Positions 1 through 5,994 of a stretch of 12,497 nucleotides of DNA are shown piece by piece; the first letter of the stretch is position 1; each line of letters opens with the position of its first letter. Made by a program: the position numbers and the translations under genes. The stretch covers positions 1 to 12,497 of the forward strand of contig MVQS01000262.1 in the NCBI GenBank assembly GCA_002067855.1. The letters run 5' to 3'. The stretch is from Syntrophaceae bacterium PtaB.Bin038. Lineage in GTDB: Bacteria > Desulfobacterota > Syntrophia > Syntrophales > UBA2192. The notes beneath the pieces are model-generated. The model searched no databases, had not been told where the DNA came from, and was given only the letters and a program-made list of their open reading frames with translations.

Positions 1-74
1 CCCTTAGCTCAGTTGGATAGAGCGTTGGACTACGAATCCAAAGGTCCTAGGTTCGAGCCCTAGAGGGCGCGCCA
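1..74 (+). tRNA. tRNA-Arg (anticodon ACG), 5' end cut by window edge
   Basis: A cloverleaf can be read directly. The anticodon stem is TTGGA/TCCAA around the loop CTACGAA, with anticodon ACG at 32-34. The T-loop is TTCGAGC and the 3' acceptor strand is AGGGCGC at 64-70. Discriminator G71 and an encoded CCA at 72-74 follow. The 5' acceptor strand should be GCGCCCT, so the first three bases (GCG) lie outside the window. The ACG anticodon, read as ICG after deamination, decodes CGU, CGC and CGA arginine codons. Identity is firm; only the 5' boundary is missing. Confidence 0.96.
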
Positions 75-80
75 GAAACG

Positions 81-114
81 TCAAGGGGTTATCCGCAGGC
101 GGGTAACCCCTTGA
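81..114 (+). terminator. Hairpin downstream of tRNA-Arg, probable terminator
   Basis: TCAAGGGGTTA (81-91) pairs perfectly with TAACCCCTTGA (104-114), giving an 11-bp stem with a 12-base GC-rich loop, seven bases after the tRNA CCA end. The following bases (TTCATTTGTG) are only moderately T-rich. Position and stem strength fit transcription termination of the tRNA. The lack of a clean U-run is why this is not scored higher. Confidence 0.7.
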
Positions 115-545
115 TTCATTTGTGACCCTGTTGGGAGCGATTGCCGATGGTTTGTCGGGGCGATCCTGCAAGTGCGTGGGACATCTGCGGTTTCCGCGCG
201 GGATTTTTTATCCGGAACAGAAACAGGCGCCCAACTCCGAAAGCCACCCGGCCGCGTGGGCGATGTCCCCCCCGGCGATTCTCAGTTCCCGGGCAGCATC
301 AGCGGCAACATCGTGGTCAAGCTGAAATCGTGACCTTTGCTCAAGTTTCTGTCTCCGCACTCCGCTCGCGGCCGATCTTCGCATGCCCTACCCTCCCTCG
401 CATCCCCCGCAGATTGATTTGTCTTGACTTCATGCCGCGGCCGCACTAGGCTGCGACCGTTCTACCCGGCCCGGGCGACAATCCTTTATGGCCGCTCATG
501 GCGTTATTCGCAGCGGAGAACCGCGAAGAAGTCGAGGCACAGCAC
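115..545. other. Non-coding stretch after tRNA-Arg
   Basis: No convincing gene is seen here. Two overlapping plus-strand open frames (about 122-325 and 141-449) have no good ribosome site and arginine/proline-rich low-quality translations typical of GC-rich non-coding DNA. The only structured element is a promoter-like -35/-10 pair near 424-452. No integrase or att-like duplication of the tRNA 3' end is visible in this stretch. Confidence 0.6.
424..452 (+). promoter_or_regulatory. Candidate sigma70-type promoter for the small ORF at 546
   Basis: A near-consensus -35 TTGACT (424-429) is followed, after exactly 17 bases, by TAGGCT (447-452), which keeps the T-A-...-T frame of a -10 box but matches only three of six positions. 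It lies about 95 bases before the ATG at 546. The -35 and the spacing are good and the -10 is weak. Confidence 0.35.
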
Positions 546-698
546 ATGACGGATAAACAGTGGGATGAACTGGTCGAATCCTTCGAGGTGGTGAAATACG
601 GCGCTGTTCAAGAGGGCATCAAGAGGAGACCGGAGAAGGATATTCAGTGCAGCAGCGGCAAATGCAAACCGCAGGCATCCATGGGCCGCCGCATGTGA
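546..698 (+). CDS. Small hypothetical protein (50 aa)
   Basis: I do not recognise this protein. The ATG at 546 is preferred over the in-frame ATG at 498 because a GAGG (534-537) lies eight bases upstream, while the earlier ATG has no ribosome site. The product is 50 residues. The first half is acidic and amphipathic (MTDKQWDELVESFEVV), the centre is basic (IKRRPEK), and the tail holds a Cys-x4-Cys pair (C-S-S-G-K-C) followed by a basic Met-Gly-Arg-Arg-Met end. There is no signal peptide or membrane segment. The two cysteines could bind a metal or be redox-active, which is inference. It is a single gene, convergent with the minus-strand gene at 741-1190. A chance ORF remains possible. Confidence 0.45.
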   Translation: MTDKQWDELVESFEVVKYGAVQEGIKRRPEKDIQCSSGKCKPQASMGRRM

Positions 699-720
699 GA
701 CCGCGCGAATCACCCGCCCG

Positions 721-739
721 GCCGGACACCTCGTCCGGC
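721..739. terminator. Hairpin between convergent genes
   Basis: GCCGGAC (721-727) and GTCCGGC (733-739) form a perfect 7-bp GC-rich stem with a five-base loop (ACCTC). It sits between the stop of the small plus-strand ORF (698) and the stop of the minus-strand gene (741). It has no U-tract on either side, so it is at best a weak bidirectional terminator or an mRNA 3'-end stabiliser. Confidence 0.4.
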
Positions 740-740
740 G

Positions 741-1190
741 CTACTTCAGCCCGCCGCAGACGAGGCTGCCGAGAATCCCGCCGTTGGTCCCGGGGCGGAT
801 GTCATCCCACCCGGAATCCTGGATCACCGAGAAGTGAATGCTTGCGCCTCTTTCGCTGTAAATCGTCACGGACGTGATCTTCATTTTCTTCCCCGCGCAG
901 TCGAACTCCTGCGTCGTAATCGAGTAGCTCGGCGCATCCGGGTTCCCGGGCGCCCGGCCCGCTTTCCGGAGGGCGGCATGCAGCCGCGCTTTGCCCTCAT
1001 CGCTGAAAATGGTCATCGTCCGCACCCGGGCGATGTCGCCGGTCTTCACGATGCCGGATTTGTCGTAGTACAGGTGCCCCGATGCATTGGCCTCGCAGAA
1101 TTCCCACCCGGCGGCCCGGGCATCACTCAAGGCCGGAAGCGAGAACAGCACGGCACAACAGGCAACAATCCGGAGAGTCATCGTTTTCAT
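741..1190 (-). CDS. Secreted protein resembling the surface-adhesin protein E family
   Basis: The start is the ATG at 1190, not the in-frame extension to 1277. This start gives a classical signal peptide (basic MKTMTLR, hydrophobic core to about residue 20, likely cleavage after Ala-Arg-Ala near residue 27), and a GAAAGG lies about a dozen bases upstream. The 149-residue product begins its mature part with Gly-Trp-Glu-Phe-Cys. It then shows the layout I associate with the protein-E-like family (PF16747): a 'tyr-asp-lys-ser' strand (41-45), a run about vector 'ARVRTMTIFSD' (54-64), a Cys in 'EFDCAGKKMKI' (Cys98), a Tyr-Ser strand and a C-terminal Cys145. Cysteines 98 and 145 may form a disulfide. 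The named adhesin binds host matrix in Haemophilus. In environmental bacteria the role is unknown, so only an exported, envelope-associated location is inferred. It is monocistronic. Confidence 0.75.
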   Translation of the reverse strand: MKTMTLRIVACCAVLFSLPALSDARAAGWEFCEANASGHLYYDKSGIVKTGDIARVRTMTIFSDEGKARLHAALRKAGRAPGNPDAPSYSITTQEFDCAGKKMKITSVTIYSERGASIHFSVIQDSGWDDIRPGTNGGILGSLVCGGLK

Positions 1191-1388
1191 CGGCAAACGC
1201 CTTTCATCGTTTCTGCGTTCAACAGAGGAGAGGCCGGGTTCCGGTCTTCCGCCGCACTCCCAATACGTATCGGTCACGCATCGCGCCCCATGAAGAAAAA
1301 AATGTGACTGAACCCAAAAGGACCGGAGCGCCCGTCTCCAGCCCCTCTTGCCGCCGCCCGCCTTAACGGCACCCTGACTCTCGAACCC

Positions 1389-2528
1389 TCAGCGCCTGCG
1401 CACCACCAGGCTGCCGACGGAGTAGCCGGCGCCGAAGGAGCAGATCACGCCGATGTCGCCCTTCTTCAGATCCCCGTTGTAGAGGTTGAACGCGATGATG
1501 GAGCCGGCCGAGGCCGTGTTGGCGTATCGGTCGAGGATGGTGGGGGCCACGTCTTCCGACGGCTCCTCGCCCAGGAGCTGCTTCATCACCCTCTTGTTCA
1601 TGTTGATGTTGGCCTGGTGGATCCAGAAGCGCCTGACGTCCTTGGGCGTCAGGCCGAGGCTCGCGAGGTGGTCGCTCATGTGTTTTGCGGCAACGGGGCT
1701 CACCTCCTCGAAGACCTTGCGACCGGACTGGTGGAAGAGCTTGTCGGGCCCGAAGGGGTCCACGTCGTTGGCGTAGGACATGTGCCCGAAGTTCGAGCGG
1801 ATGTTGATGGAATACTTCGTGAGGGCCCTCGTGCCGAGGATCTCGTAGCTGTTTGCGCTGGTGCAGGTCTCGGCCCGCTCCAGAATGACGGCCGTGCTCA
1901 CGTCGCCGAAGATGAAGTGGCTGTCGCGGTCGCGGAAGTTCACCTGGGGCGTGACCAGCTCGGGGTTGACGGCCAGGACGCATTTCGCGGAGCCGGCCAG
2001 CAGGCTGTCGCAGGCCCGGTGCAGGCCGAAGGTGGCCGCCGAGCAGGCCAGCAGCATGTCGAAGCCGAACCCCTCGATACCCAGCTCGTTCTGCACCTCG
2101 ATGGCGATGGCGGGATAGGCCCGCTGCGTGTAGGCGCAGGCGACGATGACGGCGTCGATGTCGGCGGCGGTCTTCCCCGCGGCGGCCATGGCCTCGCGCG
2201 CGGCGTAGACGGCTATCTCGGCCTGGTTGCTCAGCTCCTCCTCTTTCCGTTCGGGGAACTTCGGCCGCATCCGGTCGATATCCAGGATGCCCTCCCGGGT
2301 ATAGACGAACCGGGACTTGATGCCCGAGGCCTTCTCGATGAACCGCTCGCTGGAGGTCGGCTTCTCCTCCATCTTCCCTGACGCGATCTCCGCCGCGTGC
2401 TCCGCGTTGTACTTCTCCACCCAGGCGTTGTAGCTCGCCACGAGTTCCGCATTGGTGATGACGTTCGGCGGGGTCCAGAGCCCCGAGCCGCTGATGACGA
2501 TCCCGGTCGATGGAAGGGTTGCTGCCAT
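1389..2528 (-). CDS. Beta-ketoacyl-ACP synthase III family protein (long FabH-like form)
   Basis: This is a thiolase-fold condensing enzyme of 379 residues. The active-site cysteine lies in LLACSAATFGL (Cys162), the histidine in WIHQANINMNK (His304) and the asparagine in YANTASAGS (Asn337), giving the complete Cys-His-Asn triad of KAS III. The glycine-rich C-terminal SFGAGYSVGSLVVRR is also typical. Compared with E. coli FabH (about 317 residues) it has an N-terminal insertion around residues 32-58, as in the longer KAS III proteins of several proteobacteria. The ATG at 2528 is chosen because AAGGGA lies seven bases upstream; an in-frame ATG at 2567 has no such site. It probably starts or extends fatty-acid or acyl chains from acyl-CoA in the cytoplasm. 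No acpP, fabD or plsX adjoins it, so it is an orphan copy and its acyl substrate is uncertain. Confidence 0.9.
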   Translation of the reverse strand: MAATLPSTGIVISGSGLWTPPNVITNAELVASYNAWVEKYNAEHAAEIASGKMEEKPTSSERFIEKASGIKSRFVYTREGILDIDRMRPKFPERKEEELSNQAEIAVYAAREAMAAAGKTAADIDAVIVACAYTQRAYPAIAIEVQNELGIEGFGFDMLLACSAATFGLHRACDSLLAGSAKCVLAVNPELVTPQVNFRDRDSHFIFGDVSTAVILERAETCTSANSYEILGTRALTKYSINIRSNFGHMSYANDVDPFGPDKLFHQSGRKVFEEVSPVAAKHMSDHLASLGLTPKDVRRFWIHQANINMNKRVMKQLLGEEPSEDVAPTILDRYANTASAGSIIAFNLYNGDLKKGDIGVICSFGAGYSVGSLVVRRR

Positions 2529-3106
2529 GTTGATCCCTTTTTGTGAAATTGGAGTGCTTCCTATCACGGTCGCCGCCCCAAAGCGAGAAAAATTGGACGT
2601 AGGGCATGATCGGATTCCGCAGCGGCCCGGTTGACGATCACCCTCGATTCCAGCAGTAATTGATAATCATCAGCGATTTGAGGGATACGAACATGGCCCG
2701 TTTCCCCCATAAGCGGTCAAATTGTGACCGACGGCTTTATTTCGGGATGCGCCCGGCGGACGTCCGGCCTGTTTTCAGCGTCGTACATTTCCGGCGGACA
2801 CGCGGGATCGGCAGGAGCATGCGGGGCCCGTGCACCCGGATCGTCGAGTCCCCGGGCGGAAGCACCGGAAGCGAAGCATCTGCTTTCTTGCGAAGCATTC
2901 GCTTCTCTTCCTTAACCGGTTGATTTATATCGTTTTTTCGTGGATTTCCTTCCGGCCGATGAAAAGGATTTGCTTCTTTCTTTCCGGGGAGAAAAACCAG
3001 ATCCTGGAATATTATAATAAATTCAAATATATACGTATCAGGCGGTGTCGGGCACGACCTATGCTCTACAGGGAGGTGACCGGAATCCATCAAGAGGAGC
3101 GACAAC
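2529..3106. other. Long intergenic region, AT-rich at its right end
   Basis: This lies between the divergent genes at 2528 (minus) and 3107 (plus). Open frames in it (plus 2693-2923, minus 2737-3120) translate to unlikely, Arg/Pro-rich or composition-biased proteins, and I reject them. Visible elements are a TGATAATCAT core at 2661-2670, an inverted plus direct repeat at 2868-2905, and a markedly AT-rich segment at about 2910-3040. That segment contains a perfect TATAAT (3013-3018), for which I find no matching -35, and the palindrome ATACGTAT (3031-3038). It probably holds the promoters of both flanking genes. Confidence 0.6.
2868..2905. repeat. Inverted repeat with nested direct repeat
   Basis: GAAGCGAA (2868-2875) and TTCGCTTC (2898-2905) are exact inverted copies separated by 22 bases. 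Within the same segment GCGAAGCAT occurs twice as a direct repeat (2871-2879 and 2890-2898), the starts 19 bases apart, close to two helical turns. The arrangement resembles a tandem operator for a regulator, but no regulator gene is in the window and the site has no independent support. Confidence 0.4.
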
Positions 3107-3448
3107 ATGAAACCGCCCAAGAAAACTGCGACCGTCTACGAATGGGTGAAAGACCCGACCCAGACCTGTCCCGGACAGGCAAGGGATCGCGTGGCCAGGG
3201 TGATGGAGCCTGAACCCATCCCGGGCCGGATCTCCTTCCCTGCCGCAGGGGCACGGAACGAAACCGGACGGTTCATCCTGTACGAGAAACGAGGCAGCCT
3301 CGGCGTCATCACGGCCAGGGTGACGAACATCGGCGAAGTCTACGACGAGATCGACGCCCTGCTCGACGAGATCGAGCGGGACGGGGACATCCGGACGATA
3401 TCCATCTTTACCCTGAACGGGCTTTTTGCCTCGCTGCCCATCCGCTGA
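3107..3448 (+). CDS. Hypothetical protein (113 aa)
   Basis: I do not recognise the family. Translation is well supported: AGAGGAG lies about eight bases before the ATG at 3107. The N-terminal half is basic, rich in Pro/Arg and probably irregular. The C-terminal half (residues about 55-113) alternates strand-like and helical runs: RFILYEKRG, LGVITARVTNIGEV, an acidic helix EVYDEIDALLDEIERDGDI, then RTISIFTLNGLF. This would suit a small alpha/beta domain of the ACT or ferredoxin-like type, which is inference only. There is one cysteine (Cys21), no signal peptide and no membrane segment. It lies upstream of, and in the same direction as, the small ORF at 3565, with a 116-base gap. Confidence 0.7.
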   Translation: MKPPKKTATVYEWVKDPTQTCPGQARDRVARVMEPEPIPGRISFPAAGARNETGRFILYEKRGSLGVITARVTNIGEVYDEIDALLDEIERDGDIRTISIFTLNGLFASLPIR

Positions 3449-3564
3449 AGAGGGCATCGATCCCACGGAGAATGACTCTCGCTGCGACGGCCCGTCTCTC
3501 GTCGGGCCTGCTGCAGCCGGTACGGAGAACCCGCTGTTATGCATTCGCGCACCCTGTCGAGACG

Positions 3565-3708
3565 ATGAAGCCCAACGGGAAAAAGGGCGGGAAGAAGGAC
3601 GAAAAGAAGGCGAAGCCCCCCAAAGTGAAAAAGGCGCCCGGTCGCGAAAAGGCCGAGAGCGCCCGGTATTGGTACGATCCCGACTGCGGCCCGATCTATC
3701 CGGACTGA
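3565..3708 (+). CDS. Small lysine-rich hypothetical protein (47 aa)
   Basis: I chose the ATG at 3565, which gives a coherent 47-residue product: a strongly basic, probably disordered N-terminal two-thirds (lysine clusters KKGGKKDEKKAK, then PPKVKKAPGREK) joined to an aromatic, acidic tail, SARYWYDPDCGPIYPD. The ribosome site is weak (GAGACG just upstream). The longer in-frame start at 3472 has GGAG only one base from the ATG, which is too close. The abrupt change from a polycation to a Tyr-Trp-Tyr-Asp-Pro-Asp-Cys motif looks like a short conserved tail on a nucleic-acid-binding or charge-buffering segment, but no function is assigned. It is in tandem with the gene at 3107-3448. Confidence 0.45.
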   Translation: MKPNGKKGGKKDEKKAKPPKVKKAPGREKAESARYWYDPDCGPIYPD

Positions 3709-3789
3709 TCCCCCGTCCCTTGATCCCCGAGGCTCATGCTCTCCCGCGCCCCGCCCTGCACCTCTGCCGTGAGCTGCCCGCTTCATCCC

Positions 3790-3821
3790 TTGACAACAGG
3801 CGCGCACATCCGTTAGATAAT
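3790..3821 (+). promoter_or_regulatory. Strong -35 with candidate -10 upstream of the ACT-gene leader
   Basis: There is a perfect TTGACA at 3790-3795. Downstream, TTAGATAAT (3813-3821) offers either TAGATA with an 18-base spacer (poor match) or GATAAT (five of six) with a 20-base spacer, which is longer than usual. Transcription would start at about 3825-3829 and meet the terminator at 3889-3925 within roughly 100 bases. The -35 is convincing; the exact -10 is not settled. Confidence 0.5.
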
Positions 3822-3824
3822 CCC

Positions 3825-3925
3825 ATGTCGACCCGTCGGTTCCAACCCAGCGAATCAGCGCGGCCATTCAGGGGGTTCGAGCGAATGTGAAACCCTGCCT
3901 TCGGACGAAGGCAGGGTTTCTTGTT
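3825..3925 (+). ncRNA. Candidate short leader RNA or sRNA ahead of the ACT gene
   Basis: The space between the promoter at 3790-3821 and the hairpin at 3889-3925 would give a transcript of about 100 bases. It contains a 21-codon open frame (ATG 3825, TGA 3888-3890) whose stop overlaps the foot of the terminator. The peptide is rich in Arg and Phe (MSTRRF...RPFRGFERM). CATTC (3865-3869) can pair with GAATG (3883-3887), and its ATTC part can instead pair with GAAT (3852-3855), so two exclusive folds are possible. The ATG lies at or just before the predicted transcription start, which weakens the leader-peptide reading. An independent small RNA is an equal alternative. Confidence 0.35.
3889..3925 (+). 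terminator. Very strong intrinsic terminator / attenuator
   Basis: GAAACCCTGCCTTC (3889-3902) pairs perfectly with GAAGGCAGGGTTTC (3907-3920) around the four-base loop GGAC, and a T-rich run TTGTTT follows. It is one of the strongest hairpins in the window. It lies 48 bases before the ACT-domain gene and downstream of the promoter at 3790-3821, so it terminates either a short RNA, the upstream small genes, or a leader of the ACT gene. Confidence 0.88.
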
Positions 3926-3972
3926 TCAAAGGGATCACGGTTTCAGAAATCACCATCAAGGAGGGACGGAAC

Positions 3973-4374
3973 ATGGCCCAGGCGAGCAAGGTGAAACAAC
4001 TCAGTTTTACAATGCCCAACAACGTCGGACTGCTGATGGAGATCACGGAGGCACTCGCAAAAGCGAAGGTCAACATCGAGGCCGTCACCGCATACGGGTG
4101 GGAGGAGCTGGAGGCGTCGTTCATGATCGTCACCGACAACAACGCGAAGGCGAAGAAGGCGCTCGCCAAGCTGGGGGCCAAGGTGGAGATCGAGGACGCT
4201 ATCGCCCTGGAACTGCCCAACAGGGTGGGCGAGCTGCACAAGGCGACCCGGAAGATCGCCACCTCCGGGATCGACATCTACTACCTGTACGGGAGCCCGC
4301 CCAAGGGGGGCAAGATGACCCTCATTTTCAAGACGGAGAACGACAGGAAGGCCCTGAAGGCGCTCGCGAAGTAG
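3973..4374 (+). CDS. Tandem ACT-domain protein
   Basis: The 133-residue protein consists of two ACT domains and nothing else. Domain 1 spans about residues 7-70, with NNVGLLMEITEALAKAKVNI marking the ligand-site turn and first helix. Domain 2 spans about residues 72-131, with the equivalent NRVGELHKATRKIATSGIDI. ACT domains bind amino acids or similar small ligands at dimer interfaces. Stand-alone tandem forms are thought to be regulatory and are often found near acyl-CoA ligase or amino-acid transport genes. A near-perfect AAGGAGGG lies upstream of the ATG at 3973. It is preceded at 48 bases by a strong terminator, with no promoter-like sequence in between, so expression probably needs read-through from 3790-3821. 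A hairpin follows its stop. The ligand is unknown; it is probably cytoplasmic. Confidence 0.88.
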   Translation: MAQASKVKQLSFTMPNNVGLLMEITEALAKAKVNIEAVTAYGWEELEASFMIVTDNNAKAKKALAKLGAKVEIEDAIALELPNRVGELHKATRKIATSGIDIYYLYGSPPKGGKMTLIFKTENDRKALKALAK

Positions 4375-4719
4375 GGCGGACAACCTTCCGGGCGGGGACC
4401 TTCCCGTCCGGATGCATGCGAAACGGGGGATCGGTCTTCGCAACTTTTCTCCATGCAGACACGCAGAGCGGGATCGACATGACGCGGATCGAGTTGCCCT
4501 GTCTGCGGGCACCGAATGCCATGACGAAAACGGATCCGCGGCCATCCATGAGGCCGCCCTGACGGCGATCAAGGATGAAGTTCGTGAGGGAACGGGAGAT
4601 GCGACGCGGCCGTTCGGCACAGAGCGCAGAGAATGCGCTCGTAAACGTTGACGGCCAAGAATCGTGCCCGAGGCCGTTCGGTGTGCTTCGCGAAAATACA
4701 GGAAAGGACGGCAGTTCAA
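4375..4719. other. Intergenic region after the ACT gene
   Basis: Apart from the hairpin at 4388-4411 I see nothing that can be supported. The plus-strand open frame at about 4412-4651 has no ribosome site and an unconvincing composition. A TTGACG at 4648-4653 has no acceptable -10 at the right distance, so the promoter of the gene at 4720 is not identified. Confidence 0.5.
4388..4411 (+). terminator. GC-rich hairpin after the ACT gene
   Basis: CCGGGCGGG (4388-4396) pairs with CCCGTCCGG (4403-4411) with a single G-U pair, giving a 9-bp stem and a six-base loop (GACCTT), 13 bases after the ACT stop codon. There is no U-tract. It is the likely 3' end or a stability element of the ACT transcript. 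Confidence 0.45.
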
Positions 4720-5928
4720 ATGAACAGGCAAATGCTCGGGATCGTCGTGGGGGTGGTTTGTTGTGTTTTCTTCATTGTCCGGGAGGCGGGCGCCTGTCAA
4801 GACCCCGCGCGGTTCGATTGCTGTTTTCACATCTACGCGGCCGGTGTCGAAATGGGTGTGGCAAGCAGCACATTGAACTATGTCATCCCCGGTCTGTGGG
4901 AGGAGCCCACGATCAGGCAGCTTTTTGCGGTGGGAAACGAGATTTCCATATCCAACACGCTGTGCTCCTGCCTGGGACCTGCATGGAGCGGGTTGGTCGA
5001 TCGCCTGGCAACCCTCGATCGCCATGCGGATCGGATTGCCAAGCAGGGGGACGAGGACACCCGAAGAGCCGTGTACCATTTCACCCAGGGCTCCGTAAGA
5101 GCGTGGGCTGAAGACCTGAACAGGGTTTCTGTTCAGACTTCGACCAAGAAAGAATGGTACAGAACCTCGACCTGTTCGGAAACGTACTGGGCCCTGGGGT
5201 ATCACATCGGATACGCTCACCACGCGTTCCTCGTCGCTGCCCAGAACGATCACGCAGGGTACGTCGAGAGGGTATTCGCACGGCAAAAGGGATTCGACGG
5301 CATCAACAGTGCCATCGAAGCGATTTACAGGCTGCATAAGACGAACGCAGAGCCTCAAACCTGGGCGGGATACTGCGTGCATCTCTGGGACCAACGCTTG
5401 CCCATTCTCGGGCCGTTGCAGGAAATGTTTTTGAGCCGTGCGACCCCGCAGATGACCGATCAACAACTGGCGGCCAACATTCAGAACGTCAGGACGGCTA
5501 TCGGCAACACGCTTCTCTTCGGAAACCCGGGGCTGCGAGTGCTCGCCTGCCCCGGAATAAATGCCAGCCTGACCGATCGAGCCGCCGATGTCGCGGAGGG
5601 TAGGTCCTTTCGTCCCGTCGCCATCCTGAACAGGCAGCTCGAGGAATTGCATCGCAGGCAGCAGACGCGACGAACAGCCCAGAGGTTCGACAAACCTGCC
5701 ATCGGCGGCGTGCCGCTGGACGGCTGTTTGACGTGGGCGAAGGATTGCGGGAAGCCTGCTGCCGATGAATTCTGCAAGCGCAATGGGTTTACCCGTTCGA
5801 CCGGGCACGGGATCACAAGCGGCGCCGTGCCGAGATCGATCGTCATCACGAGCGGCAAAATCTGCGAGACCGGCAAGAACTGGCCATATTGCGGGGCCTT
5901 CACGTATATCGATTGCGTGAAAGAGTGA
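4720..5928 (+). CDS. Secreted cysteine-rich protein of unknown function
   Basis: The 402-residue product starts at the ATG at 4720, with AGGAAAGGA about eleven bases upstream. A signal peptide covers residues 1-25 (hydrophobic MLGIVVGVVCCVFFIV, cleavage after AGA before Cys26); the site lacks a good lipobox. Residues about 26-320 form a mostly helical domain I do not recognise, with early cysteines (C26, C34, C35) and histidines in YHIGYAHH. Residues about 326-402 form a separate domain with six cysteines (336, 343, 352, 382, 391, 399) in the order LDGCLTWAKDCGKPAADEFC ... GKIC ... YCGAF ... DC. This matches a small disulfide-rich module I have seen at the ends of various bacterial secreted proteins. 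Three disulfides and a periplasmic or extracellular location are inferred. It is monocistronic and convergent with the SGNH gene. Confidence 0.8.
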   Translation: MNRQMLGIVVGVVCCVFFIVREAGACQDPARFDCCFHIYAAGVEMGVASSTLNYVIPGLWEEPTIRQLFAVGNEISISNTLCSCLGPAWSGLVDRLATLDRHADRIAKQGDEDTRRAVYHFTQGSVRAWAEDLNRVSVQTSTKKEWYRTSTCSETYWALGYHIGYAHHAFLVAAQNDHAGYVERVFARQKGFDGINSAIEAIYRLHKTNAEPQTWAGYCVHLWDQRLPILGPLQEMFLSRATPQMTDQQLAANIQNVRTAIGNTLLFGNPGLRVLACPGINASLTDRAADVAEGRSFRPVAILNRQLEELHRRQQTRRTAQRFDKPAIGGVPLDGCLTWAKDCGKPAADEFCKRNGFTRSTGHGITSGAVPRSIVITSGKICETGKNWPYCGAFTYIDCVKE

Positions 5929-5994
5929 TCGACTGCCCGTCCGCATCCCGAAGGTCATCGGGGAACGTCCTGCGGGTTCACACACTCCGGCACA

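Noticed and set aside
1..114. tRNA-Arg as an integration site of a mobile element
   Set aside because: No integrase gene, no repeated tRNA 3' end and no mobile genes are seen in the downstream window.
1363..2607. Minus-strand open frame of 414 codons overlapping the KAS III gene
   Set aside because: It is a shadow of the GC-rich KAS III gene: Arg/Gly/His-rich translation without motifs, while the other frame carries the full catalytic triad and a ribosome site.
2693..2923. Plus-strand open frame beginning MARFPHKRSN, with GAGGG eight bases upstream
   Set aside because: Composition is Arg/Ser/Pro-rich and unlike a folded protein, and it ends in the AT-rich promoter zone; the ribosome site alone is not enough.
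3871..3887. GGTTCGAGCG resembling a tRNA T-arm before the strong terminator
   Set aside because: The flanking bases cannot form the five-pair T-stem and no anticodon arm or acceptor stem is present.
3822..3972. T-box or other known riboswitch ahead of the ACT gene
   Set aside because: No T-box consensus or known riboswitch core can be recognised; only simple alternative hairpins and a terminator are visible.
3943..5985. Minus-strand open frame of 680 codons
   Set aside because: It runs antisense through the ACT gene and the secreted-protein gene, both of which have clear motifs and ribosome sites; its translation shows no recognisable domain.
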